Position numbers and translations under genes: made by a program. A stretch of DNA of 64,000 nt, taken from the NCBI GenBank assembly GCA_963575645.1, contig OY754466.1:20128001-20192000 (forward strand), written 5' to 3'. The stretch is from Xanthostigma xanthostigma (taxonomy: Eukaryota > Arthropoda > Insecta > Raphidioptera > Raphidiidae). Below the pieces are notes generated by a model that saw only the letters and a list, made by a program, of their open reading frames with translations, was not told where the DNA came from and ran no database searches. Each line of letters begins with the position of its first letter. The stretch's first letter is position 1. Positions 57,201 through 64,000 of this stretch are shown one piece after another.

Positions 57201-60200
57201 TTATCCTATAGATTCTCCGGTCGACGCGGATGAATTGCCGACCGATTTAGTTTCTTATAGGCGCGGTGGTAAATTTAATGATCGCGGCGGAAACAATTTG
57301 TGTATGACGTACGATATTGATGCTCCGTGTGACTACGAATAAGGTAGGGGGAGTCAAAAGCTTTGTGACGTCACGTGTTAAAATTTAAAATCCATAACGC
57401 GAAATTTATATGAATAAAAAACCTTAAAAAATTGCAAACTTGGTCTATATTTATTAATAATTTAGCACTTTAGCTATGAGATTGTCTATCAAGCAACAAC
57501 AGTTAACTTCTAGAGCGGCGTTGTAATGCAAGTGAGACACTAAAAAAATAAGAAAAAAATTAAAAAATAACTGTTTTCTTTTGATTATTTTTAAATACAT
57601 GCATAAATTTGAAAAATGTGTGACGTCACGTCAGGGGGGAGGGGGTTCTGAAAATGTGATAACCTATGACAAGGACGGGGGGAGGGCTTAAAAAGTCATT
57701 TATGGATGGCCCCTAATCGGTTGCCATCTTGTTTGCGATTTGGAGACTATTTAACGAGTATGAATTCTATATTTAATCAAATTTTAAAAAGCAATGTCCA
57801 ACTCGGGTACATTTAATTTTATTTCACAGCATTTGTCTTTTTACTCAATTATGAAAAAGGAAAGGCTATTTAAGATAGTCGTTTTGATAACTCGATCCAA
57901 AATTTTCAGCATATTTACGAACAGTAATATAGGGTTTGGGCCCGGGGCCGGATTTAGAGGAGGGCAATCGGGGCTACAGCCCCGGGGCCTCCACAAAAGA
58001 GATTTCGGGAAAAAAATCAAATTCAGACTAGTAAACACTAGTAAACAACTTTTCCTTTGATATTTTTTTCGCGTTTTACCTTTACCTACAGTACTTTATA
58101 CAAACATGATTGTATTAAATATTAATAGAAATCATCGATCTATATTTGTTCACTCCAATCAGGCCAGGGGGCCTCCACTCCTTTGTTGCTCCGAGGCCTC
58201 CAGACCTCAAAATACGGTATTGTACGGGCCAGTTTTTATTCTCAAAATTTGTTTTTATAGTGATGATTATGGTGTATATTCAAAGTTTATCTACAACTGA
58301 TTTTTTCCAAGAACAATGGGACCAAAATCATTCTTCCTTATTAACAAATTGGGCACAATTAGTTATGTATTTAACACGCACATGTATAGGAAAAAAATTA
58401 TCTATGAGATGCGTTATAATACTGTGCAGTTCTTAGAAAATTCGAGGAACGCCATTCCTAATGAGCGTATTTTCAGAGAGCGGATTCTTCATAGAAATCT
58501 GTTGCTATACAATTTTTTCGGGGTATCTAAAACCCATTTTACTATTTTTTAAATAGGGATTCTGAATTGCATTAACGTAAAATTTTCTTTGATGTTTCAT
58601 CGCCTCCCTTCGCAAAGTTAATACACTCATGCATTATGGTCGGCGTAAATTATGGAAAAGTTATCAGTAAAGTGAAATGCCATATAATCATTTATTTGCA
58701 TAAGTTTTAGTTGGAAATGCATTTTTTTTTTGCTTTTTATTTATAATTACATCAAGGGATACGATCATACAGTAGACTTAATTGAAATCTATAAAAAGAA
58801 TATTAAACTTCTAATGGTCTGGTCCGGCTTTGCTAAGATTTGTAGATTGCCAATTGAGGAAACGCATAGATTTATCCAATTAAATTAAGCAAAAACATCC
58901 ACAAAATTAGTTCTCTGAAGCACAACTGTTGCATAATGAGCTGAACCACATGACAGTCTTACGGAATGGTACCTCACTGGCCTGGGCATTCACAGTTCGA
59001 CCTTTCTCAGTAATGTTCGGTACTCGGCTTGCGGTTAACCGGCCCCCGACTTAACGCGTCAACAATTATTATAGTAGTATAAATAAAGAAATATTAATTT
59101 CGAATCGGCAACTTATATCCGGTAAAATGTTAATAACAAGCCAATATCTGTACCTACTCACACTCTAACTGCAATTTAAAGATTGTATCTGCACAGAACT
59201 TGACCCGAAGAAAGTCGGGTTCGCTGCTAGTTTTTGAATAAAAAAAACAAAAATACATATTGTAATGTTAAAATGCATCTACTCACGAATAGAAAACTAT
59301 ACATAATACCACAAGCGACTACATCAAAGACGTAAAACATATAAACGGACCTATAGCATTCCCTTTATTAGTTAATACAATGTTGTGATGACAACATCCG
59401 ACATGAGAGAAGCGCTAGTATTTTTCTAAATATTGATAATATATTGGTGTGCAGTTTTGAGGGATATAGAAATGACAATTATTGAGGTTTATGAATCTTA
59501 AATTTATGAAAAAAATATATTTTAGATTTGTATAATCAAGTTTAACTCATAAAAAAATTGTCAAAAACGTTTTTACACCTAAGGTAAAATGTCGTAGTTA
59601 TTTTCCGGTGAGGATAATTATTTCGTGATTTGTTACATACATAGCTCTACTTAACCATATTCTTAAAATTCAAGAACAGTTCGAAATAAAAAAAAAACAT
59701 TTATTTATTCACAGTGAAATCACAAAAAAAGTGTTAGTTTCGAAACGATATTTAAAAAAAATAATATTCATGTGGTGTCCATGGTCATTTGGCTGCTACA
59801 CTAATTTCAAGTACGATGTTGGATTTCCTGCTCGCTATCTTGCTATATTTGGGTGATAGGTTCAGTCGTATTTTATCACGTGATATCGTCTAACATTCGT
59901 CATCCGGTGTTGTTTGGAAAAAGTTCCAAGTGAACAGCGATGGGGTAAAAAGTTGTAAAATAAAAATGTAAATGGACTCTACAAGAAATAAGTTTTCTCT
60001 TTGATTTTTCTCTTCTCTCCTAAAGCTTTTCGATCATTATTAAAGTCACAGTGGCAATTCGTTTATGACGAATTATTTCTTGCATAACCATTACATTCAT
60101 ATTTAAATTTTAAATATAACTGTCAACCTAGCAAAACAGCGAGCAATCAAGCAAGCTGCGTGTGAAGCAAAACTAGCAGTGCTCCCTACCAACCACTAAG

Positions 60201-63200
60201 AAAAGTCCATTATTATTAGTAATTTTAGCTATTTTTCGTTGTTAAAAATGCATAAAAAATGTATCGTGTAAATAAAACCGCCTCAAAATCGATCCACTCA
60301 TCAGAGAGCCATATCTCAGATAGACCGATATTATGACATATAAACATACTACCTAAACTTGTAACAGTGAGCGCTCTCGTTTGTGGTCGGGATCAAAAAT
60401 TAATCTACCGTGAAAAATGAAAAGTAATTTTGTAAGTGTATCAGCATAGCTAAAAAAATGAAATAATATTTTGTTTTTTAAATAGTGGTATTCAAGTATT
60501 GTTAATTAAATATTATATTAAGATATAATATAAAACATTATAGTATTTTAAAATGTGTTTTTTTTTTCTATTTTATTACAAATTTTATTTTGTTCATGCA
60601 TTTATATTTTTAGTAGTTTTAAGTAGGTGCTTTCTATTTGTGCTTGTTTATCACCAATGCACGTCTAATATTTTGTGTATTGATTCGTAAATTTAAAATT
60701 GACGAAATTATGTTTGCTTTTTATGCAGGGTGTCCAATAAATCTTCCGTAAGACTTAAAATGGTGAAAGGTTTGACCGTGTCCTGTCAAAATAAAAACAT
60801 GACAGTCTTCGAGATATTTAAACTTTCTTTATACATGTACTCATATAGTCTCAAAAACTTGTGTATTTCATCAAAATTCCAAAGAGCAAAATTTACGATA
60901 ATCTATTTGCGGAATGTTATTTACTTTGAAGATTCATGTGAGTTAATTCAGTTTTAAAATGTATGTTGGTAAATAAATTTCATTTGACCATTGATTAAGA
61001 TTTTTAGGAAGATAAAGATCCCAGTGAACCAAAATGAAACCACTTTTGATGCGCGTCAATAGATGGCGTGGCGCAAGCCATCTGTTGACAAGCATCTTAA
61101 GCTATATTGTTTTAATCTGTGAATATAGAATATGTAGTGTCCGGAGTGAATTGTGCTGGCAAATATTTGGTCATCTAGTGACTAGCATCATAATTATATT
61201 TGTCTGTATTGCACAATATCCTGCGGGTACAATTGGGCTTTTGAATATTTTTGGACATAAATGAATAAACAAAATTTTATTTTGCGCTAAGTTCTGATGT
61301 GTCAAAAAAGTCCGAACAAATACAAATTCAAGAAATACGTTGACTGTAGTCTATCTGGCCTATACGCAGATAACGTCGATTATTTACCACCATTTTGAAA
61401 AGAATTTCATTACTTTTACGAATATATAGGCCTCGATGGTGTTATCTTCAAAATAATCGAGATATATCTCTGGGACACCCTATGTACCTTCTATTGAAAA
61501 TAAGTTGCATTATCTATTTTTTTTTTTTAATTTGTCTTTTGCAAACCACTTATGTTATAATGCGATTATCAGAATATGAAGCGTCGTAAGACTTTAACAG
61601 GGTTGTGCATGAATTAATAACATGTCGTCAAGAATTCGTCTAAATAAGTGTGTATATATTTTAATCATCCTTTTGTTGTGGACTGTAGTATAGCATGATC
61701 ACGTAAACTAAAATCCAGTGAAGTATACATAATATTGCGTATTAAAAATATTAGTAACTAATGTTGAAGTAACTTTTCGAATTGTGCGACAGACTTAAAA
61801 AGCACCGTTTGAAAGACCGCGCTCACTATCCTTGCACATACCAGAAAAGCCTGTTCGTAAACGTGCACATGTTATTTAACGCATTAAACCAGCACCTGTA
61901 ACTAGCAGCCTGCAACAACCGTCAGAGCAAAACGTGTTCGTCGGGATACAATTCTGACTTACAATTTCTATGTCTGGCCGAAATCTTGTGTTTTGGTGCT
62001 GTTTTGGTACTGTACGTGAGATACAAGAGCTAATAGAATTTGTGTTTTGAAATTAGAAAATATTGAAAGAATTTTTGTTCATCTCGCTCCATAACTCAGA
62101 AATAATGAAATTAATCATATTCCTTCCTCTTTTCATTAGGGAAATTTAGTGGGTTTGTTCCAAGCAGCTGTGTATGGTTCTGTAATCGTTCGCGGCTGTT
62201 TGGAACAAACCTGATCAGCTCGAGATGAACGATCTTGTCGCCTGAAATAGTGTAAGTTTCGAAAGGCTACTCTTTTGGGGATGGTTAGTTAGGTGAACCA
62301 ATAAATGTACATTTTAATTTTCCTAAGAATTTGTAAAATGACTGTTACACATACACATATTAGAAATGTACTTGTAAACATTAAAATTTAAAAAAATAAT
62401 TGTTTTTGAGCTCAAGCAGCGTGAAAACAGCGGGAAGTTTGAGCTGGCCTTTATGGTCAACCGTTTTTCGTTTTTTTTTATCTTACTCCCTTTGTCAACA
62501 GAAGTAAGAAACACTGAACCCCCCAAGCCTGCTTATGTAATACTCGATGAACGCCCCCTTAAGAGAAAGTAGCAGCGTATTTTTATGTAGTTCCTGTTAC
62601 CAGCTAGAACTTCGATCTACTTTTTATCTTAGCAGTAGTTCTCTATTCACAGAAAGTTACCGTGAGTAGTAAAATATGCATTGTATATAATAAGAATTAC
62701 AGTGTAAACTCTATATAGCGAAATTGAAGGAACCGGGTATTTTATAACGTTATAAAGAGTTTTCGTTAAACGGAGAGTAAAAGAAAACAATATAATTTTA
62801 CGAATGAGTGGTTTTAATTTTGATTAAATTAAGTGAAAAGAATTTACATAACAAAATTATAATGTTAAATCTTTGATTAACGTTGTCTGGATTAGGTAGA
62901 TCTCTTCAATAAATATTGTCTGAAAAATTGGTCAATAATTTTATTTATTGAAAAATTGTAATGTGTTGACGTTGTTTGTCGTTTTTTACATTTTTTTTAC
63001 AACAAACAATTGAACACATTTCTAAGAAACCCATTGTTAAGTCTAAATAATGGCGTATTGTTTCGCTATTGAGAGTGGTTGTTACGCTATATAGAGTGTT
63101 TCAATATATGGGTAACAATATAAACCATACAAACCTTAGCAATTTCCACGTTTTAAGGAGTTTTTCGTTTATATAGAGTTTATACTGTATTTAAAATCTG

Positions 63201-63757
63201 TTTCATGTAACTGCCATAAGTAGTTCGCTTCTATAAGTTTATAACAGTATGTACTTTCATTTGAAACTGTACCTTTGGGACTTTAGTTTGCATGGTCAGG
63301 CTATAAAACACAATTTTTAGGGAATAAGTATTTGAAGAAAGGTAGGTAGTCACCGTTATTCCCCGTTCTGTAATAGCATTATAACAAAACGTATAATATA
63401 TTTGTGTACTCTAATTATTTTAAATTTACGCTATTAATTCACAAAGTAATCACGGTGGCGCTAGCACATTGTGAATAATATTTCTGGCGTGTGTTTTATG
63501 TTGCATGTTAGGATTCTGCGCATCTGCCGCAAATATCGATGCCAAATTCGGGTCCCGTTTCGTATCCGGGCGACGAAGCCGAAGACGGACCTTTGGTTCC
63601 GTCGACTAAATCGGGGACACCGGTTAAGAAACAAGCACCTGCTGCGAAGAAGGATAATAAATCGGCTCCATCATCGGGATGGTTTGGTGGACTTTGGGGC
63701 AAGTTAGCTCTTCGACCTAAAAATCAAATGAAACTCCCTGATGATAAAAATCCTACA
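24248..63757 (+). CDS. Sec16: Sec16, COPII / ER-exit-site scaffold (C-terminus outside window)
   Basis: Thirteen coding exons: 24248-24337, 31297-34403, 35030-35141, 35713-35969, 36648-36746, 42417-42804, 44099-44357, 45953-46122, 49297-49464, 49541-49708, 51473-51748, 52788-53252 and 63512-63757. They join without a frame break into 1935 codons, with GT-AG borders. Order: a short start ([10 protein letters not shown]); a Q-rich then long disordered region; an Arg/Asp/Glu-rich stretch; a Tyr-rich segment; the Sec16 central conserved domain (about residues 1230-1698); a second Q/N-rich linker; and the C-terminal conserved motif '[20 protein letters not shown]'. The central domain of this family has the ACE1 fold and binds Sec13; other regions bind Sec23 and Sec12. 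Sec16 acts at ER exit sites to organise COPII coat assembly. The last exon(s), expected to follow 'DDKNPT', lie beyond 64000. Introns 1, 5 and 12 are 7.0, 5.7 and 10.3 kb. Confidence 0.95.
25488..26042 (-). mobile_element. Tc1/mariner-like deletion derivative, copy 1
   Basis: Ends CAGTATGTAAACRCGTAAGG are inverse at both sides with TA outside (25486-25487, 26043-26044). On the - strand a remnant reads '[20 protein letters not shown]', resembling the segment between catalytic residues in Tc1/mariner transposases. The DDE set is incomplete. A second copy in opposite orientation is at 41681-42253. Confidence 0.75.
26589..27329 (-). mobile_element. hAT element with ATCCCGGGAT arrays
   Basis: Ends TAGAGAATACAATCCCG are perfect inverses, inside a perfect 8-bp duplication, cttgaagg (26581-26588, 27330-27337). 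Copies of ATCCCGGGAT and related motifs crowd both ends. The perfect duplication suggests a fairly recent insertion in Sec16 intron 1. Confidence 0.9.
26822..27052 (-). pseudogene. hAT transposase dimerisation-domain remnant
   Basis: A 76-codon open frame reads '...[22 protein letters not shown]', then '[22 protein letters not shown]' near its end. This is the hATC pattern, with PERAFS in place of SERLFS. The catalytic DDE part is missing, so the element is non-autonomous. Confidence 0.8.
28608..29856. mobile_element. Large foldback element, about 1.25 kb
   Basis: Outer ends AAGAGCCGAACCTAAATCGA and its inverse begin long arms. The arms share, in inverse order, an AT-rich stretch ('taatatactaaattcatgat'), then 'ctccactacacacgtggcc', and inner GC-rich blocks ('agactctccacaaat', 'ccagtatatttatat'). 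A segment of about 95 bp with its own inverse ends (gaatgtgcagc / gctgcacattc, about 29549-29638) interrupts the right arm only. Short open frames in the GC-rich core look incidental. No target duplication is obvious. Confidence 0.7.
30400..30577 (+). mobile_element. Helitron-like repeat tail, copy 2
   Basis: Runs from 'gatgtctgtctatttgttcc' through 'actggaccgattataaggag' to 'gacgaagtcgcgggttacag', then ctgg. It is the same pattern as at 885-1114 and is in Sec16 intron 1. A third, shorter trace ('gacccgaagaaagtcgggtt') is near 59201-59232. Confidence 0.45.
31297..34403 (+). other. Sec16: Sec16 exon 2: long disordered region
   Basis: This 3.1-kb exon encodes residues 31 to about 1066. It starts directly in a Q-rich segment (first residues [14 protein letters not shown]) at the acceptor gttatcattttag. 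It includes two Trp motifs ([13 protein letters not shown]), a Pro-rich patch near residue 480 ([11 protein letters not shown]), three PxGLxRMVxG-type repeats (about 698-770), and ends in an Arg/Asp/Glu-rich, Tyr-containing tract from about residue 925. Low-complexity composition predicts disorder. In Drosophila Sec16 an Arg-rich region upstream of the central domain helps target ER exit sites; this tract is the natural counterpart. Confidence 0.9.
36956..37695. repeat. Inverted-repeat element in Sec16 intron 5
   Basis: Ends tcatttggt and accaaatga. The next 60 bp are diverged inverses ('ggaaagttttccgg', 'ctctttccgaattt' against 'aattcggaaagagatt', 'ccggaaaagtttcc'). An 85-codon open frame inside (36983-37240) has no family features. 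Confidence 0.5.
37757..38059. mobile_element. TA-flanked pogo-like MITE
   Basis: Ends CAGTAAAACCACGTTGATCT and inverse 'ataaacgaggttgtactg', with TA outside. The interior has 'atccggacaatc'-type repeats. Its ends resemble the element at 1214-1831. Confidence 0.65.
38185..39712. repeat. Composite foldback with nested MITE
   Basis: Left sequence near 38190-38410 ('aagctagacagagtaataaa', 'gttgtcgtgtggcgtaact') and right sequence near 39380-39710 ('gacgccacacgacaac', 'gtctatctagcttt') are diverged inverses. The MITE at 38736-39192 lies between them, and a perfect short hairpin around 38660-38712 ('gcatgtcttcatcag' and its inverse) may be a separate Penelope-like or SINE fragment. Confidence 0.5.
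38736..39192. mobile_element. TA-flanked MITE, CAGTGTAAACT ends, copy 1
   Basis: Starts CAGTGTAAACTCTATATAGC; the right end gaagtttacactg is its inverse; TA lies outside. 'cgttatttagagtg' and 'cgttaaacggaga' motifs are subterminal. A sister copy is at 62700-63187. Confidence 0.7.
40082..40230. mobile_element. Harbinger-like foldback MITE, 149 bp
   Basis: Arms ACTCATGGCGTTTTTGGCGT ... inverse CGAAAACGCCATTAGT, with internal inverse GC-rich blocks 'ctgccccagggcaggtcag'. TTA flanks both sides (40079-40081, 40231-40233), which fits a 3-bp PIF/Harbinger duplication. Confidence 0.65.
41681..42253 (+). mobile_element. Tc1/mariner-like deletion derivative, copy 2
   Basis: Ends CAGTATGTAAACACGTAAGG and inverse, with TA outside (41679-41680, 42254-42255). 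The same transposase remnant as at 25488-26042 can be read on the + strand near 41800-41990 but with frame breaks. It ends about 160 bp before Sec16 exon 6. Confidence 0.75.
43668..44049. mobile_element. MITE with 4-bp duplication, copy 2
   Basis: Ends CGTCGTTGGTTCTGTAATA and inverse; ATAA on both sides (43664-43667, 44050-44053). It shares its right half with the copy at 2723-2918 ('gtatagagctcc', 'atcttttcatctaaaaaacg') and has a longer middle. It ends 49 bp before Sec16 exon 7. Confidence 0.8.
44793..45235. mobile_element. hAT MITE with CAGTGCTCCGCAACC ends
   Basis: Perfect 15-bp terminal repeats inside a perfect 8-bp duplication, atatacat (44785-44792, 45236-45243). Near the ends 'ggtgtgccg' and 'gtgccac' recur. 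No coding. Located in Sec16 intron 7. Confidence 0.88.
45455..45665 (-). repeat. Dispersed repeat, inverted relative of 21290-21555
   Basis: 'attagggttttatagccaaa', 'gtctgtccgtatgtcacagc', 'ttatgtgaaccgccatacaa' and 'ttgtgtaatgaaatta' are reverse-complement matches, in order, to the copy in Sec22 intron 3. Confidence 0.6.
46257..46992. mobile_element. hAT element with ATATCGATAT arrays
   Basis: Ends TAGGGATGCAAGGTTG and TTGCAACACTA are imperfect inverses. Duplications gtcgtttc (46249-46256) and gtcatttc (46993-47000) match at 7 of 8. Dense ATATCGATAT-type motifs fill about 120 bp at each end; the AT-rich middle is non-coding. In Sec16 intron 8. Confidence 0.85.
48621..49111 (-). mobile_element. 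Tc1/mariner-like element with long inverted arms
   Basis: Ends CAGATTGTATCAAATCAAAA and inverse, TA outside (48619-48620, 49112-49113). Arms of about 120 bp share 'gtctctgtcttacacaca' and 'attagcgatcatttatctca'. On the - strand '[19 protein letters not shown]' resembles the first helix-turn-helix of a Tc1/mariner-type transposase; the catalytic part is absent. In Sec16 intron 8, ending about 185 bp before exon 9. Confidence 0.75.
50417..50583. mobile_element. GGTTCGTTCC foldback MITE
   Basis: Ends ggttcgttccaagcag and inverse, with inner arms 'accgtacacagtcttg'. It is a cousin of the CTCTGTTCC family (shared 'cgaacggtaat' and 'tgcgcaagac' words). A 60-bp relative is at 62152-62211. Confidence 0.7.
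50778..51211. mobile_element. TA-flanked element, CACCTATCCCCCGATTTAC ends
   Basis: Ends 'cacccatcccccgatttaca' and inverse 'gtaaatcgggggataggtg' with TA outside. 'tttacacg' motifs recur subterminally, a pogo/Tigger-like layout. No transposase. Confidence 0.65.
52499..52633. mobile_element. CTCTGTTCC foldback MITE, copy 3
   Basis: Ends ctctgttccaatctctct and cagagaggttggaacagag; 135 bp and almost wholly palindromic. In Sec16 intron 11, about 155 bp before exon 12. Confidence 0.8.
53844..54170. mobile_element. MITE with long GACGTCA-containing terminal repeats
   Basis: Arms of about 45 bp ('aaaatataacccagtatact', 'gaccagtgttaatgacgtca' and inverse 'tgacgtcgttagcactggcc', 'agtataatgggttatatttc') enclose a 230-bp unique centre. 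Long terminal repeats suggest a Mutator-like or similar MITE; the duplication is not clear. Confidence 0.55.
55085..55575 (+). repeat. Dispersed repeat, inverted copy of 470-780
   Basis: The part at about 55230-55575 is the inverse of 470-780. The first part ('attacttatcgtatgtctgt', 'agacatagaaagttgaa') also recurs near 51898-51945 in Sec16 intron 11. Non-coding. Confidence 0.55.
55611..55685 (+). tRNA. tRNA-Gly(GCC)-like sequence, probably a pseudogene or SINE head
   Basis: A box TGGTTCAGTGGTAG (55622-55635), anticodon region CTGCCAT with GCC, and B box GTTCGATTCC are present in the right order and spacing for tRNA-Gly. But the T stem (CCGCG against CCCAA) and the acceptor ends do not pair, and the anticodon stem has a mismatch. 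A functional tRNA is therefore unlikely. RNA polymerase III might still read it. Confidence 0.5.
55734..56155. mobile_element. TTAA-flanked near-perfect hairpin element
   Basis: TTAA at 55734-55737 and 56152-56155 bounds arms of about 175 bp that match at nearly every base ('gagtattcgtccctgcaaat' ... inverse; 'actacagatccttcaggcga' ... inverse) around a centre of about 60 bp. The TTAA flanks suggest piggyBac-type mobilisation. Non-coding. It lies 218 bp upstream of the nested ORF. Confidence 0.75.
56374..57342 (+). CDS. Unrecognised intronless Cys-rich ORF nested in Sec16 intron 12 (322 aa)
   Basis: ATG at 56374 follows in-frame stops directly (TGATAA), and the frame stays open to TAA at 57340-57342, far longer than any other frame in this AT-rich intron and visibly richer in G+C. 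The start is weakly hydrophobic ([19 protein letters not shown]). A Cys cluster spans about residues 83-130 ([22 protein letters not shown]). An Asp/Asn/Lys-rich middle follows. A basic RHKR site (about residue 230) precedes a Trp/Cys-containing C-terminal part with NGT and NNT glycosylation-type sequons. I see no membrane anchor and no family I recognise. A donor-like gtaagt at 56473 could mean exon structure. It may be a nested gene, retrocopy or endogenised sequence. Confidence 0.6.
   Translation: MFSKLFSNTICVHALAGDGTQPEPEVEDKSKDDVSTTPVLTGTNMAWHSGDGLRKRSAARVVVCRPLSDDNDAFLQAYYADQLCGCSHLQAVEHCDSDCECDNRPCYDEECVPCAELQTLDCNLCGYTCKNATTVEHANDDDKFDSRYEFSKSIEYRKEENSQIICYRDKDKSIAIKNDTTITKYNNVPPNTVHRNNTVAKTYRETEHDFEIDPRDCETSTFKMTKPRHKRDLICDTVDAWAHNARPSSMFTNIRDSIFGSKQECIEYKPLVFNGTYPIDSPVDADELPTDLVSYRRGGKFNDRGGNNLCMTYDIDAPCDYE
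57412..57419 (+). terminator. Polyadenylation signal of the nested ORF
   Basis: AATAAA about 70 bases after the TAA stop at 57340-57342, on the same strand, a normal spacing for an independent 3' end. Confidence 0.5.
57600..57717 (-). repeat. GTGACGTCACG / G-rich / 'atggatggcccc' repeat fragment
   Basis: 'gtgacgtcacgtcagggggg', 'aggggg', 'tgacaaggacggggggaggg' and 'catttatggatggcccct' follow a word order often met as a repeat in insect genomes, read inversely as a transposon end. A related 'gtgacgtcacgtg' piece lies at about 57364. Class not assigned. Confidence 0.4.
57930..60720. other. Repeat-rich part of Sec16 intron 12
   Basis: GC-rich fragments at about 57930-58220 ('ggggccggatttagagg', 'ccccggggcctcc') look like an old transposon piece. 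The 78-codon frame at 58316-58552 has no family features. The rest is AT-rich with nothing I can name. Confidence 0.4.
60722..61486. mobile_element. DNA element with AGGGTGTCC ends
   Basis: Left 'tatgcagggtgtcc' and right 'gggacaccctatgta' are inverses. 'tcgagatat' motifs occur inside both ends. About 765 bp without a recognisable transposase; short frames inside look incidental. Confidence 0.5.
62152..62211. mobile_element. 60-bp GGTTTGTTCC mini-MITE
   Basis: Ends ggtttgttccaagcag and ctgtttggaacaaacc are inverses. It is a short relative of 50417-50583 that keeps little more than the terminal repeats. Confidence 0.6.
62700..63187. mobile_element. TA-flanked MITE, CAGTGTAAACT ends, copy 2
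   Basis: Starts CAGTGTAAACTCTATATAGC, ends 'tatagagtttatactg', TA outside. It is the sister of 38736-39192. Inside, at about 62905-62952, it carries a piece of the 'gaaaaattggtc' family described at 20525-20685. It ends about 325 bp before Sec16 exon 13. Confidence 0.7.
63512..63757 (+). other. Sec16: Sec16 exon 13: C-terminal conserved motif
   Basis: Phase 0 at both borders. After a Pro/Lys/Ala linker it encodes '[20 protein letters not shown]', then LPDDKNPT before a gtgagt donor. This is the hallmark of the Sec16 C-terminal conserved region, which in the family takes part in Sec23/Sec12 binding and regulated ER-exit-site remodelling. The rest continues outside the window. Confidence 0.92.
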
Positions 63758-64000
63758 GTGAGTATATTAATATACAAAAAATAGTAACAAGACGTCTGTC
63801 AATAATTTCTTGTTTACTTTTCTTTTTTGACACATATATTGTTTTTCTTAAGTCTGCTCATAATATATCAAGTCGTTAAAAATTGCTTTTTTGAACATCG
63901 ATTTTCAACCATCAAAATTCATTTAGCGCAATTCTGACACTCTATAGTACATATGTACGTCCAACCCTTTCAAATGACACCTCGATCATCAAAATCGGTC

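Noticed and set aside
58316..58552. 78-codon frame in Sec16 intron 12
   Set aside because: No domain, AT-rich, and adjacent to repeat fragments. A weak hAT-like look (a 'NERIFRER' word) is too little to call.
1..64000. CRISPR arrays, bacterial operons, rRNA genes
   Set aside because: No regularly spaced direct repeats, Shine-Dalgarno-led gene series or rRNA signatures were seen; the spliced genes show a nuclear eukaryotic genome.

Overview
This is AT-rich eukaryotic DNA from an arthropod, most likely an insect. Evidence for that is the GT-AG introns, the long introns packed with DNA transposons, a CHK kinase-like (EcKinase) gene of the type expanded in insects, and a Drosophila-style Sec16. 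I cannot fix the order or species. No bacterial operon, CRISPR array or rRNA is visible.

Layout. (1) 1-3340, + strand: the last two coding exons of a box C/D snoRNP assembly factor (BCD1/ZNHIT6 type); its zinc-finger HIT start lies left of the window. (2) 4797-12112, - strand: a complete eight-exon CHK kinase-like gene (421 aa), convergent with BCD1. (3) 12113-20303: about 8 kb with no gene I can support, filled with MITEs, hAT remnants, foldback repeats and a diverged tandem repeat. (4) 20304-23254, - strand: a complete four-exon Sec22 (213 aa), an ER-Golgi R-SNARE. (5) 23255-24247: a divergent intergenic region. (6) 24248 to beyond the right edge, + strand: Sec16, the COPII/ER-exit-site scaffold. 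Thirteen coding exons give 1935 codons in the window, and the last exon(s) are outside. An unrecognised intronless 322-codon ORF (56374-57342) lies inside the 10.3-kb twelfth intron.

How the genes relate. Sec22 and Sec16 are head to head and both act at the ER-Golgi interface: Sec16 organises COPII budding sites, and Sec22 is a SNARE carried on COPII/COPI vesicles. Shared regulation from the roughly 1-kb intergenic region is plausible but inferred. BCD1 and the CHK kinase have no evident link to that pathway.

Mobile DNA. At least seven hAT-type elements have 8-bp target duplications. Four of them carry arrays of short self-complementary motifs. There are also many TA-flanked pogo/mariner-type MITEs, two TTAA-flanked elements, two copies of a MITE with 4-bp duplications, a recurrent 'CTCTGTTCC' foldback MITE, and several large hairpins inside Sec16 introns. 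One MITE interrupts the start of an antisense THAP-domain ORF.

Exon borders were chosen by eye from splice sites, reading-frame phase and family similarity. No alignment or search was run.
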